DNA from: Plazaster borealis
Taxonomy: Eukaryota > Echinodermata > Asteroidea > Forcipulatida > Labidiasteridae
Assembly: GCA_021014325.1 (NCBI GenBank)
Contig: CM037459.1
Coordinates: forward strand, 18,440,501-18,504,500
Reading direction: 5' to 3'
DNA: 64,000 bases
The notes beneath the pieces were generated by a model. It was not told the DNA's origin, did no database searches, and saw nothing but the letters and a program-made list of their open reading frames with translations. The translations under genes were made by a program, and so were the position numbers. Each line of letters starts with the position of its first letter. Positions within the stretch are counted from its first letter, which is position 1. Positions 1 to 10,646 of the stretch are shown here, one piece after another.

Positions 1-130
1 AAACAGGTTACCAGCCGACATTCCATAAAGTTTACACTGTTGCGACTGGTAGCCCCACTCATTTTTTGCTTGGCAAAGAAATTTGCTCAGCAGTATTTTC
101 TGCTAAACAGCTTTATGAAATTGGGTCCTG
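1..130. repeat. Foldback element fragment (GGGCCC-ATAAAG end), cut by window edge
   Basis: The stretch ends in ACAGCTTTATGAAATTGGGT at 111-126, the same terminus seen at 44080-44102 and 57283-57302. It contains GCTTGGCAAAG and CTGGTAGC words typical of this dispersed family. The left end lies outside the window. It abuts the foldback element at 131-350 directly. Confidence 0.6.
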
Positions 131-350
131 CATAGAGCTGCTAAGCACAACAATTTGCTTAGCATGAAATTTCTTCCTTGATAAAAACAGGATTACCAAC
201 CAAATTTCCATGTGTTGCATATTGCTTGTTACTGGTGTTCAGCTGTTGTTTGCTTATCCTGAAAATCACATGGAAATTTGGTTGGTAATCCTGATTTTAT
301 CAAGGAAGAAATTTCATGCTAAGCAAATTGTTGTGCTTAGCAGCTCTATG
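131..350. repeat. Near-perfect foldback element
   Basis: The arm at 131-214 (CATAGAGCTGCTAAGCACAA onward) is repeated in inverse orientation at 267-350 with almost no mismatches over 84 bp, leaving a spacer of about 52 bp. The sequence TGAAATTGGGYCCTG follows the right arm (349-363) and also lies directly before the left arm (116-130), so it flanks the hairpin as a direct repeat. No coding capacity; a non-autonomous DNA element is the likely source. Confidence 0.85.
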
Positions 351-363
351 AAATTGGGCCCTG

Positions 364-1354
364 TTCATTGAGGCTCTTCACTTTCGTATAAATAATGTAT
401 CTGTGTATAGCACAGAGGAAGGTTCCTAGGGTTAGGTAAATACTATACCCAAGGTTTTGAGCATATTTTCCAGGGTGTACTGAGAACGATTTTGATAAGA
501 AATTGGTTTACCGAAAAAAGGGGGAATAAAAAAACATAATGAGGGTTTAACCGCTGCAGTTTCTCTTTTTTACCTTAAAGTAATTCCAACGAGATATGTT
601 ATCTATTCTGTGTATATTATTGTTAAATATCATGTTGGTATCATAGACAACGTTTATGCAATTAACTTGTCGTGTGTGGTTAAGGCTTTATTGACTCTCA
701 AAGGGATAAATATCATCGGAAAACATTTTTATTTGAATGTGACATTGTCATTGTATTATTATCTATACTGATTTTTATTGTGGCGAGGGAAGTTCGGGTC
801 TGGAAAACAGTAACAAATAAATAAATAAATAAATAAATGAATACAGTTTTTTTTTTTAATGAGTATAATTTATGGATGTTGTTTAAGGGGTGGTATTACG
901 CAGTGTGAATACCCGTATTTGGAAGGTCAAACCTGGCTAACTAACAATAAATTATTAAACTGAAATGTAAAAAATCAATATGCAAATCAGTTTTGATTTA
1001 TTCTTACATTGTACTGTCGGTCGACCAGCAATGAACTTAAGTTAAACTACCAAGCATGTAACAACAATCAGCAACGCCGACAACTGCAATTGCATCACAC
1101 TCCATCGATCCATCGTTGTAGTGCGATGAGGACTCATTGCTTATAACAATGAATTGTCAACATTCAAACGGATGCTACAACATTTTTGAAAACTGACATC
1201 AATTCAAAACCTAACATTTTTAAAGTATGTTTTTAAGTTAAAATATCACCGTGAACAGGCAGATTCCACTTCTTGATGGAAAGCCGCCATGTTGGACTGT
1301 TCAATTTGCATGTGTTATTTAACATAGGGTGAAAGAAAAACAACATAGTTTAAT
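364..1354. other. AT-rich spacer, no gene seen
   Basis: There are no coding stretches or recognisable elements apart from the (AAAT)n tract at 814-840. That tract, with the unique sequence before it, could be the tail of an old LINE. Confidence 0.5.
814..840 (+). repeat. (AAAT)n microsatellite
   Basis: About six tandem AAAT units, the last slightly altered (AATG). Confidence 0.9.
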
Positions 1355-1452
1355 GGGCCCAATTTCATGGCACTGCTGATCACTGAAATCTGTGCTAACG
1401 GCGCCTCTTAAAAGCAGTGGGTACGCTGATTGTAAGTGCAGAATTCTGCTGT
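1355..1452. repeat. Half of a GGGCCCAATTTCATGG / GCAGAATT foldback element
   Basis: It begins GGGCCCAATTTCATGGCACT and ends in GTGCAGAATTCTGC, matching the outer and inner parts of the complete copies at 45494-45616 and 52298-52428. The closing CATGAAATTGGGCCC arm is missing. Confidence 0.7.
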
Positions 1453-1473
1453 ACTTGTAACATAGTTACATGC

Positions 1474-1597
1474 CATGTTTCGACACCCCTATGTTCCGAC
1501 ATTCCTAATGTGTTTTCCTCATCCTAACCCTAACCCTAACCCTTTAACGATAGCGTGTAGATCATGGGGGTTATCGGAACATGTCGGAACATCGAGC
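1474..1597. repeat. Small inverted-repeat element carrying telomere-like CCTAAC units
   Basis: Left arm words ATGTTTCGACA and ATGTTCCGACATT are mirrored by ATCGGAACATGTCGGAACAT at 1573-1592. Between them, 1523-1544 holds three and a half CCTAAC units, the complement of the animal telomere repeat TTAGGG. Confidence 0.6.
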
Positions 1598-2013
1598 AGT
1601 CACTCTTAGCAGAGCCAGTGTGCCCAGTTGTCGAGTAAACGAAAATTGCACCACATTGGTGTAACGTAAGAGTGTAAAATGTTGGGGAAAAATATCTATT
1701 CAAAAGCATTCACACCGACTGTAGCTTACACAACACAAGTTACACAAAAGTGTTTTTAAAGCCCAGTCTGAGCGAAAAAGAAAAATCACCGACTCGACCT
1801 TGACATGCACACGGAAGCAATACAAACGGCAAATCTTTTTGATAAAGAAGCGAAGCTTAATGACCCCAAAGAAAAAAGTCTGGATATTACAGTCTCGCCT
1901 GAGCCCAGACTCTTTAAAAGTGTGAAAAGTACACCGAAAGGAAATGTATAGTAGTCAACAAACAGACCGTGGTATAGCTCGCTTCAGAATTCGGGTGTTT
2001 TGTTCGGCACATG
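1598..2013. other. Spacer, nothing recognised
   Basis: No ORF, tRNA-like box or inverted repeat was noticed in this stretch. Confidence 0.4.
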
Positions 2014-2348
2014 TTTAGAGGCATCGTACATCGTACAACATATGCATAAAATAACAAGCCTGTGAAAATTTGGGCTCAATTGGTCATCGAAGTTGCAAGA
2101 AAAGGATGAAAGAAAAAACACCCCTGTTGTACAAATTTGTGTGCTTTCAGATAGGAATAAAAACTTCTTGCAAGAAGTTTTTATTATTTTAGTGAGAAAT
2201 TACCTCTTTCTCAGAAACTACGTTACTTCAGAGGGAGTCGTTTCTCACAATGTTTGATTCTATCAACAGCTCTCTGTTGCTCGTTACCAAGTCAGTTTTT
2301 ATGGTAACATATATTTTGAGTAATTACCAAACGTGTACAGTGCCTTTA
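2014..2348 (+). mobile_element. TTAA hairpin element, copy A
   Basis: This is a member of the family defined by AAGGCATCGTACACGTTTGG-type ends and a TTAA flank, best seen at 18920-19295 and 45641-46004. The body words CATATGCATAAAATAACAAG and GGCTCAATTGGTCATCGAAG are present. The left end is rearranged (GGCATCGTACATCGTAC) and the flanks have decayed to TTAG/TTAT. The centre at 2156-2185 is a perfect 30-bp palindrome around CTTCTTGCAAGAAG. The TTAA flank fits a piggyBac-type MITE (inference). Confidence 0.8.
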
Positions 2349-3261
2349 TGGTAAAATAAATACATCACGTAAAATTATTTTTGAATATTCGTCGGGTTCC
2401 CGGCAGAAGGGCGTATACGGCTCTGCAACCTTCCTCCAGGCACACAAAGTACTTTTTGTCCCAACAACATAAGGAAGTAGCGATAAATATGGCCCCTGAC
2501 AAAAAAAGTATGGCATCATTGTTACATTTTGGGGGCTCGAGCACCTTCCAAAGACAAGTTTCCCCATTCTCATGCAGCCTTACCATAATGACTTTAAATT
2601 GGACTATAATAGCAAGAAGGAGAAGAGAATGGAAATTGCATGAGGATGGCTTCAACCAACAATGGACCAACACAGCCTGATGAGGAGGATGATGATAATG
2701 ATCTATGAATGGCAGCAAACCGATCAAACTTTCACGCTAAAGTTTTCTTGAAACACAATTTTTGCATATAAATTGTTTGCGACCCTTTTCCGGTTACACT
2801 TTCGTTACGCTTCATCCGGGCGCACGTTCTCGTAATTGTACGACTGAGATGGGTTGTTGACAATTTGGAAAAATGACTGCACGTACCTCCGCATAACCCT
2901 ATTGTAATTACAAGCCAAAGTACTATATCGGGGGGGGTGACTATAGTTTTGATCTGAAAGCTCACTGATAACACAAAGTTTAACTTATAAATTCTTTGAT
3001 AAATATTTCCATCTGAAATACCGTCAAACTTACATTTTTCAAAAATGCCTCCCAAGGTTATCGCAATCGTGTTACGTGCACAACAGTCGCACAACAAAAC
3101 ATCACATCGTTTCCCGGTGTTTTTACTGAACCCGCTGGATTTGATAAAAAATATTCACATGGTTTGTCGGATGGTTTTGATTGAAAACTAGAGGGATGAA
3201 AGTGATTCAATCGTTCATGGAAAACAATTTGTTTACCTTTAAATGAGCCCAGACCATCCCA
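2349..3261. other. Spacer, no supported gene
   Basis: Several short open frames overlap on both strands here, none with recognisable domains, and the strands are equally open, which argues against coding. Confidence 0.4.
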
Positions 3262-3450
3262 GGGATCAAGTGTTGCAGTCAAGTACTTTTCAGTCGAGTT
3301 TCAAGTACTGCCTATAGTACTCGAATGGCCGAGTAGTACTTGAGTACGAGTACTTGAGCCATCGAGGGGGAGTACTTGTGTCCGAGTACTGGTTATTCTG
3401 ATATCCGAGTACTGAGTCCAACAGCCGAATACCAAGTACTTGAATCTACA
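3262..3450. repeat. AGTACT-rich degenerate repeat block
   Basis: About nine AGTACT hexamers occur in under 200 bp, usually as CAAGTACTTG or GAGTACTYG, together with GAGTACGAGTACTTGAG. The block is simple-sequence-like but not a strict tandem array. Confidence 0.7.
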
Positions 3451-3589
3451 TTTTGTCTCTGAACGAATTTTGACGGATGATGCTGTTTCAAAACGAAAAT
3501 CATACAAACATTTCGTATATGCCACAAACAATGCACACGTAACTTGAACAATTGATCGACATGGCTGATGGACGTGAGATAATGTCGGG

Positions 3590-3720
3590 ATCCTGCGACA
3601 ATAATTCATTTCTAGTTTATAATTTTACGTTGCGGCCGTATAGACACTGCAGATAGCCATCACATCAGACGGCTATAACATCTCCATCTCGACAATAATT
3701 CATTTTTAGTTTTTAATTAA
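3590..3720 (+). repeat. Local duplication of about 30 bp
   Basis: CGACAATAATTCATTTCTAG near 3595 recurs as CGACAATAATTCATTTTTAG near 3692, each followed by a TTTWTAATT run. Spacing is about 97 bp. Confidence 0.6.
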
Positions 3721-3967
3721 CTACCGGTACCACTTATCATTGGCAGATATTTTTTCGTGCAATTTTTTAAATGAAAGCTTGTAACTTTCCTAAATCTATA
3801 AAACTATATCTATTTAAATTTTAAATCTTTATCTGAGGGTGAAGTCAGCCAAAAAAACGGACCTAGCGTCTTTAAGGGAAATAAGATCGTGTTCATTAAC
3901 AATGTATAAAATATGATAATATTCCTGAGAGAGTTCTCTCAGAGAGCTTAGTTTGCAGTTAAGCTCT

Positions 3968-4344
3968 TTAAAGGCACTGAACACGTTTGGAAATTGTCAA
4001 AGACCAGTGTTCTCACTTGGTGTATCCCAACATATGCATAAAATAACAAGCCTGTGAAAATTTGGGCTCAATTGGTCATCGAAGTTGCAAGAAAATGATG
4101 AAAGAAAAAAACACCCTTGTTGTACAAATTTGTGTGCTTTCAGATAGGAATAAAAGGCTTCTTGCAAGAAGTCTATTATTTTAGTGAGAAATTACCTCTT
4201 TCTCAAAAACTACGTTACTTCATCAGAGGGAGTCGTTTCTCACAATGTGTTATACTATCAACAGCTCTCCGTTGCTCGTTACCAAGTCAGTTTTTATGCT
4301 AATATATATTTTGAGTAATTACCAAATGTGCACAGTGCCTTTAA
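3968..4344 (+). mobile_element. TTAA hairpin element, copy B
   Basis: Full-length copy with intact TTAA at both ends (3968-3971, 4341-4344) and terminal inverted repeats AAGGCACTGAACACGTTTGG and the complement-like CCAAATGTGCACAGTGCCTT. The central hairpin near 4149-4178 is imperfect: TAAAAGGCTTCTTG against CAAGAAGTCTATT. Confidence 0.9.
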
Positions 4345-4687
4345 GGAAGTTTTGTTCTTGAAAATCACTGAGAATAATATAGGTTTTCCAGGTTATTTTC
4401 GACAAGTATGCGGCCTGTTTAAACATCGCGTTATTCTATTTTGCGCGAAAATGAACGCTCCTCAAAAAATCTCTAGTTGCTTCAACTCTGCTAAATTGAA
4501 TGCCGATTTTGCATGGCTAAAAAGAACGCCTTATAAGTTTAATTTAATACCGGTCAATTGCTAAATAAATTTGCATGCTTCAAACTGATTGACTTTTTCA
4601 ACTGAAGAGGCAAAATCGCCTTACGAATGCATAACATTGAAATAGGCTGCTTTTTGAACCGAAAATAACCGGGGAAAACGTGTCGGC
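4345..4687. other. Spacer
   Basis: Nothing recognised between the TTAA element and the tRNA-like remnant. Confidence 0.4.
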
Positions 4688-4725
4688 GCTCTGCCAACTG
4701 AGCCATCTAGCCCTTACACTACAAA
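4688..4725 (-). repeat. tRNA-like D-arm remnant (SINE fragment)
   Basis: On the minus strand this reads CTAGATGGCTCAGTTGGCAG AGCGC, a box-A/D-arm sequence like that of the tRNA-Asn-type SINE at 29177. The rest of the tRNA-like head is absent; the MITE at 4726 abuts it. Confidence 0.6.
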
Positions 4726-4955
4726 AACTGGAGTGTTGAATTGAAACCATAGGTATTGTCACATATATAGATAACCAAAAAAATAATCAACATTTATTTT
4801 TTATACCAAAGGGTGTTAAACAAAAATTCTGCAAAAACAATTACACTGGTGTTATTTTAACACCCTATTGTGTCAATTTTGATTCTCTCTTCAGTATCTA
4901 TAATTATGTGATAGCACCCATGGTGTCAATTTTAACACCCCAATTTTTGCAGTGT
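4726..4955. mobile_element. MITE with ACACTRCAAAAAYTGG termini
   Basis: The left end ACACTACAAAAACTGGAGTG pairs with right end CACCCCAATTTTTGCAGTGT. Internal words ACACTGGTGTTATT and TGATTCTCTCTTC are shared with the partial copy at 30891-31060. No ORF. Confidence 0.85.
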
Positions 4956-5876
4956 ATTGTTGGTGGTCTTCCTATTCATTTATTCTTCTTTTTTCTAGAG
5001 TGTAAGAGCTTTTGTAAATACACCTTATCTTAAGTCTTCCTACGATCATTTGAGCTTGAAAATGTGGAAACGTTTGATGGTCGTTTTAAGCTTCCAAAGT
5101 CTTCCGGTTACGCACGTTGGAAAAATTACATTGGGTTTATTAATTCGACAGATGGTCTCCATGGAATTTAAACATATTAAATGGAATGTATACTGCTTGA
5201 ATATCGCAATGACGTCAGTGAACTTGTGCTAAAGATGGTCTAGTTTCAACAAATTAAGCCATCAATGAAGGTCATTATAAGCCTATCATACTTAGATCAT
5301 TTCCATTTGATTGGTGGAACACGCGTCACGTGTCATCCTTTAATTATTTGCAATGTATTTATTGACTGTCGTAACCGTCGTATATGGAGATACATATAGG
5401 ACGGTGTATATTGATTTTCGATGCTGAACTCTCGGCGTCGTTCCCAAAACAATCGTTCCCGCTCGTTCTTCAAACGAGGCAAGGTCGTGTCAAGGCGGAC
5501 AGCGTTGGTGTCTATGGAGTGGTCTACGTTATTTCGAAGTTTTTTTGCAGAGTGAGGGGTGGACGAGTTTCCGTGTCTATTTTGTGTTTATTGTGAACAT
5601 TTTTCAAATGACAATATCTGTGTGTGAATTATATAGAATTATATATACTCACTCCGTGAAAACTGGTTTTTCCATTTCACTTGGCTATGCCTCGTGAAAT
5701 GGAATAGTCCTTATTTCACCTCGTGATTGTATTCTGCGACCATGAGTCGCATGCATTCAATATTTGTATAGTACTGTCAACAATGGAGAAAAACTATTAA
5801 ACAATTATACCAATCGAATTGACACTTGAGGGTCAATGAAAAGCTTCAAAAGTGGTATTATGTTGGTTATGGTGTT
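4956..5876. other. Spacer
   Basis: No gene supported. A 5-kb-range open frame near 5384-5596 has no recognisable motif and no upstream signals. Confidence 0.4.
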
Positions 5877-6197
5877 GTGTCGTGGTCGAGCGGTTAAGAG
5901 CACCGGTCTCAAGCTCTGGTGTTTCTGATCAGCAGAGTTTGGGTTCGAGCCCCGGTCGTGGCATTTGTGTCCTTGATCAAGATACTTTACCCTAATTGCT
6001 GTCCTTCGTAGGTCCCGTGTACTAGCATTGATAGTGCACGTAGAGAACCGAGGACACTTATCGTGGAAGAGCAGGGGTTAACCCCGGTGTACAGCAAGCA
6101 CCCTTGTTTACAGGTTTCCTCAGGCTTGTGAGGTACAGTGATTAAGTTCACTTATAGGGCATCGTTGGTTTCATTACCAGAAATATATAATAACAAT
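5877..6197 (+). mobile_element. tRNA-Leu-derived SINE, full length
   Basis: The head contains box A (GTCGAGCGGTTAAGAGC) and box B (GGGTTCGAGCC), with CTCAAGC giving a CAA (Leu) anticodon. The body continues TTTGTGTCCTTGATCAAGAT and ends in an ATATATAATAAC tail. Pol III promoter boxes are intact by eye, but the acceptor stem is not a good tRNA, so this is a SINE rather than a tRNA gene. The same body is seen reversed at 18502-18824. Confidence 0.9.
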
Positions 6198-6581
6198 GGC
6201 TAATGCAATCAATCTTTACAGTTGTCCACAATGAGAAGGTGTTAACATATAAGCCGTATCTTTACATGTTATTATGACGTAAACTCAGAGATGACAGATG
6301 GAAATATAGCTACAAAGTATCATCACTTTTCTGGCAGTTTTCCATCACGAACAAGTTGTCAGCCAAACTATGTTGAACAAAATACGTCCGGTATTTATTA
6401 AACTGTTAAAATGAAATCAATAGTAGGTACACTCTAAATCACCAGGGTTAGATGTTGGTAAAACAAACAGAAACTACATTTGGTACTGTTTATGACAATT
6501 TCGGTATTAAACCGGAACTGATTAATACTGATTAAACACAAACCCACGAGTGGGCTTTTTGTATTTAGTTATAGACAACCC
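6198..6581. other. Spacer
   Basis: Nothing recognised. Confidence 0.4.
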
Positions 6582-6944
6582 TTAAAGGAACGTTACAGAA
6601 CTGGTAATTAAAACTTTCTTTAAGATCACAGATTTACATAAAACTTACACGGTCTAATAATGATGGTAGTAGAAAACATCCCTAAAAATATTTATGTCTG
6701 AAATGCCATATTTGATGAGAAATAAATAAAACTAATTTCCGATTGGAGTTTATCGCTCATGAGCGTTTTATTCATCATTGTATAACACATGCAAATGTGT
6801 AATTGGTTTTTCACTATTTTCTCGTGACCCAGATGGCCGATCGATCTCAAACTTCTACAGGTTTGTCAGTTTATGTATATGGTGGATTATATAAAGTGCT
6901 TAACTGTTTTGTTAGCAAAAACCAATTCTGTAATGTTCCTTTAA
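6582..6944. mobile_element. TTAA element with AAGGAACGTTACAGAA ends
   Basis: TTAA flanks both ends (6582-6585, 6941-6944). Termini AAGGAACGTTACAGAACTGG and CCAATTCTGTAATGTTCCTT are inverted repeats. This is a separate family from the AAGGCATCG elements but shares the TTAAAGG start. Confidence 0.85.
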
Positions 6945-8227
6945 GTGCGGAAGTAACCCCATGAATTACACAAATGCAGGAAGGTTCCACTAGTTACTGG
7001 TTCCCCAGAGGAGGGGTGTTGGAAATCTCAAAACATCTGGGAGCCTGCTAAAAAAAAACAGATGGCTCCACTTTACCAGAGGGTTGGATCTGGGTAGGTC
7101 TGGATATGTTTGACAATTTTCACAATTTAGGCACGAAGTATAAGAGTAAAACTAATTTTCAGCACCTAAAAACAAAACACCGCAACTCTGAGACCTGATC
7201 CCCCCTCTTAGATATATCTGGAATGGTCCAGTCTAGGATATCAAGGACTTTGACTCCCCATCAGGGCATTGCACTTTGGAGAAAACTGTGAAATAAATAA
7301 AATATGCCATGCTTCAGTGACCAGCGCTCACTAAGGGTTTTAGAGCGCTTATATATGCCTTTTCTAACTGACTAACACGGCTATACCTCTATCGTTGTCA
7401 ATCATTTTGAGAAACAGTACGGTCTAATCCCCTTGTCATTATCGGGAGAAACAACAATTATGTGCTTGATCAACCTCACTTGATTGTATTCCCGCCATGC
7501 AAAGTGTCAAACCCAACTTAATTGTGCTTGAATACATTGCATTGTTCAAACTATAATACCGGGCAATTCAAAATAAACACTACAAACCATACTTCAACAA
7601 CTTTTTAAACCATGTAACTATGATGCAACGTTTTATCGAAAACATTAGTATTTATTTGTATTAAATTGTTGGTATAGGAAGCATCTACTCTTTCAAACAC
7701 TGATATCCCATTTACTCCTTATGAAACATTTATACTCTGCATTTACGTCAACTATTCAGATGCATTAATATAATAGTAAGTATTTTATCAGTCTTTACAG
7801 AACCTCCGCCATGCATGCATCCGATGACGGTTGTTTGCCTCAACTGCATATGGGGTATATATTATTCATATTATAAATATTTCACTGAGCACTTTATACC
7901 AGCAACTTGTACGGTTTAATGAGATGCAAACTTGATACTACCCGTCGTTAAAAAACGTCAGACTCTCAACAGCATAAATTATCATCGGGTAAAAACCGAA
8001 ACTGTGTCACATCTGTTTTCTGGGTTAATATCGAGAGAGTCAGCATCCTTTCACTAACGTACTTCAGGGTGCGGGGTGGAGGGATAGAGGTTTGAGAACG
8101 AGGGAGGATGATGACAGGGGATCTTCGTTGCCGCACATTACGTTTGCAAAAGGAGTGTATTTCTTGTGATGAGGACGTCTTGTGTTTCTTCCATTCGTAA
8201 TAGAGTTATTAGACCGAGACATTTGGT
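6945..8227. other. Spacer
   Basis: No coding region or clear repeat seen in this stretch. Confidence 0.4.
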
Positions 8228-8401
8228 GCTCAATAATATGGGACATGGTGTACCCCCTCCCACCCCTCTACCGTATCTTCATTGTGTGCTTGGAAACTCA
8301 GGAATTCTTTAGAGGATTTTAAGGGGGATACATCTATACAAGAGGAAAATAGTGGTGAAAGTATGGGAACATGGGGGGATATCCTCTGCCCCATATCGTG
8401 C
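8228..8401. mobile_element. Small TIR element, copy 1 of a pair
   Basis: It shares CTCAGGAATTCTTTAGA, GAGGAAAATAGTG-like and CCCATATCG-type words with 62980-63128. The ends (ATATGGGACATGGTGTACCC and GGGGATATCCTCTGCCCCAT) are imperfect inverted repeats. Confidence 0.75.
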
Positions 8402-8444
8402 ATGATACACTCTTTAAACTATAGGGTTGAATTCACACTTTAAA

Positions 8445-8601
8445 GAGTGCGGTCAGTGACAACTCTTTCAAAATTAGATTTAACAATATGAAATAGTTAA
8501 ATTAACATTGTCAAAGTTAAATCTTGTATACTTTAATAATTGAGTAACTCCTTTTAATCAGATGAATTTAACTTTACAAAGAGTTGCCACTCACCGCACT
8601 C
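8445..8601. mobile_element. MITE with GAGTGCGGTCAGTGACAACT ends
   Basis: The arm GAGTGCGGTCAGTGACAACT at 8445-8464 is mirrored by AGTTGCCACTCACCGCACTC at 8582-8601 with two or fewer mismatches. The interior is AT-rich and itself partly palindromic (TTAAATCT / GATTTAAC). It sits directly beside the element ending at 8401. Confidence 0.85.
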
Positions 8602-8820
8602 TGTTGATTTAACAGTTAGTTTCTAGAGTGTAGGCCTATAGCCGAAAAGGCTGATGAACAAGAAGTATGGCTCCTTGTTTAGGTAAACGTGAATCATGAA
8701 AGGTTTTATTTCACCTTCACACGTTTCCATGGACTTGAGGTGTTCAGTGATTGTAATAATGTTTGGTCCATATAGCGCATATTAATATTATCCTAAAGTA
8801 GCTAGATAGTAGCTATAGGC

Positions 8821-9101
8821 GTGTCGTGGCCGTGCGGATAAGAGCACCGGACTCAAGCTCTGGTGTTTCTGATCAACAGAGTGTGGGTTCGAGTCCCGGT
8901 CGTGACACTTGTGTCCTTATGCAAGACACTTAACCGTTATTGTTCCTCTTCGCACAGGAGTACAAATGGGTACCGGCGGGAGCTGGGGAGTAACCTGCGA
9001 TGGACTGGCATCCTGTCCAGGGGGAATATAAATATTCTCAGTTGTTTAATGCCAAGAAAACCGAATATAAACACCGGCCTTATGAGCTTGGGACAGACTT
9101 A
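8821..9101 (+). mobile_element. tRNA-Leu-derived SINE, second body type
   Basis: The head GTGTCGTGGCCGTGCGGATA and box B GGGTTCGAGTCCCGG match the other SINEs, with a CAA anticodon region. After the head, the body differs (AGGAGTACAAATGGGTACCG, GATGGACTGGCATCCTGTCC), indicating another subfamily sharing the same tRNA head. Confidence 0.85.
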
Positions 9102-9329
9102 ACTAGCTAGACCAAGGCGCTTACGACATTATTATCCAATAGCCCATATTGTGCACAAGCGCCATCTTAAAAATATACCGCAATGCATCTTGGGAAACCG
9201 AGTAAAGTAGATCAAGCTGCCAAGATGGAGGCCATATGCTAGGTTTTATAGTTGCGTACCACATTGCTTCAACATCAGCACACCATGATGGTTATCGGTG
9301 TTGCTTGGACTCGGATTTCACACAAAATG

Positions 9330-9577
9330 TGCATTGGGACATGCCTTATGGGCTATTATGTTCACGGGCATACTTTCTCAATTGGAGAAGAATACAGCCC
9401 CAAGCTGCTTAATAGCGCTGTCTCCACCCTCTCAGGTTCTCATTTATACTTCTTGGTTAAGAGAAGCAATTATGCTCAAGGACATAAGTGTGACGGGGAA
9501 TTGAACCCACACTCCAATGATTCAGCCATCAGAGCTCGAGTCCCATGCACTAGACCACTCGGCCTATACGACACGCT
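9330..9577 (-). mobile_element. tRNA-Ser-like SINE, minus strand
   Basis: On the minus strand the head has GGCCGAGTGGTCTAGTGC (box A) and GGGTTCAATTCCC (box B) with ACTCGAGCT giving a CGA-type anticodon. The body then runs TATGTCCTTGAGCATAATTG and further to about 9330. It is distinct from the Leu-headed SINEs. Confidence 0.75.
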
Positions 9578-10381
9578 ACAACTTCAGCGACTTCGGCTAC
9601 CGCTATGGTCGTTGGCTTGGCTGCAACGACCACAGTGAAGCCGGGGTCTTTCAGGATCCAGCCACAGCCAGCACTACTGCAAACCCCTCATTCAGGACAC
9701 GACTTAGACTGGTCCCCTATCTATTCACGAGCCTCGAAGTGTGACGCCAGATGTTCGGGCTAGACACGAACATTCTTCATAGAAGATTTTTAAATAACAA
9801 TTCGCAGTATTTTTGACCGCGTGAGGGCGCGTTTGAACCGAATTTACGTGATGAAAAAACAAGTAAACAGAACTGACTTTTCCATTGTTGTTATTATCGT
9901 TGGCCATTGGTACAAAAAAACCACTTACAGGCAGTCAACATAAAATAAAACTATAATTGTAATGCATTGAAGTTAGTCGTTGAGAGCGCCCTCATGCGGT
10001 CAACATTACGTTAAATTTGCACAAAAACGGTCTATTTACATTAACGCATGACCCCACTTATGAGGGTTCGTACGACACTCATATGCAGGTTGCAATAATC
10101 CTCACGGCAACTGCCCTCACGTTTCGTTTTTGTTTGTCCATTCCTTACGTTTTTAAACATTGCAAAGTTTGCTTCCATGACAAAAAGGTGGTATTGTAAA
10201 CACCACATGAGAAATATTTTGCCTCAATCAAACATTTACTTATCGGTCATGAGTTTTAATCGTGGATCCATTTCATAATTCAAACGGTTACGTCAGACAA
10301 ACATATCACATTATAAGGTGCCGTAACTGTATAATATTCGGTGGTCTAGAGATGTGACGTCAGAGAAACAAATATCACTGT
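9578..10381. other. Spacer
   Basis: No gene. It contains two GAGGGCG words (near 9824 and 9986), part of the cluster described in the findings. Confidence 0.4.
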
Positions 10382-10646
10382 TTAAAGGGGCACATTGCCT
10401 TCGGATTGGGTGCTTCGGGCTATAAAAAAGCGTTTGATATTAATTCCATTATTGCCTCTACAAAATGGCGGACTGTGTGTTCTGCTGGTTGTATTTCCAG
10501 AGGCAAATAAGGTGATTTTTAATCAAAACTCACTAATTACCACACACTGTAGGGATGTTTCAGTGTATGAACAACTCTTCAAAGGGATAAGGAGTAATTC
10601 CAAACAGCAACATTTTGAGAGATTTGAAGGCAACGTATCCCTTTAA
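10382..10646. mobile_element. TTAA element, GGCACATTGCCTTCGG family
   Basis: TTAA at 10382-10385 and 10643-10646. The left terminus AGGGGCACATTGCCTTCGGA pairs with right AAGGCAACGTATCCCTT. Internal ACAAAATGGCGGACTGTGTG is shared with the elements at 15182, 37954 and 45230. Confidence 0.85.

Noticed and set aside
2365..2727. Overlapping frames on both strands
   Set aside because: Both strands are open at once and neither shows a domain; chance is the simpler explanation.
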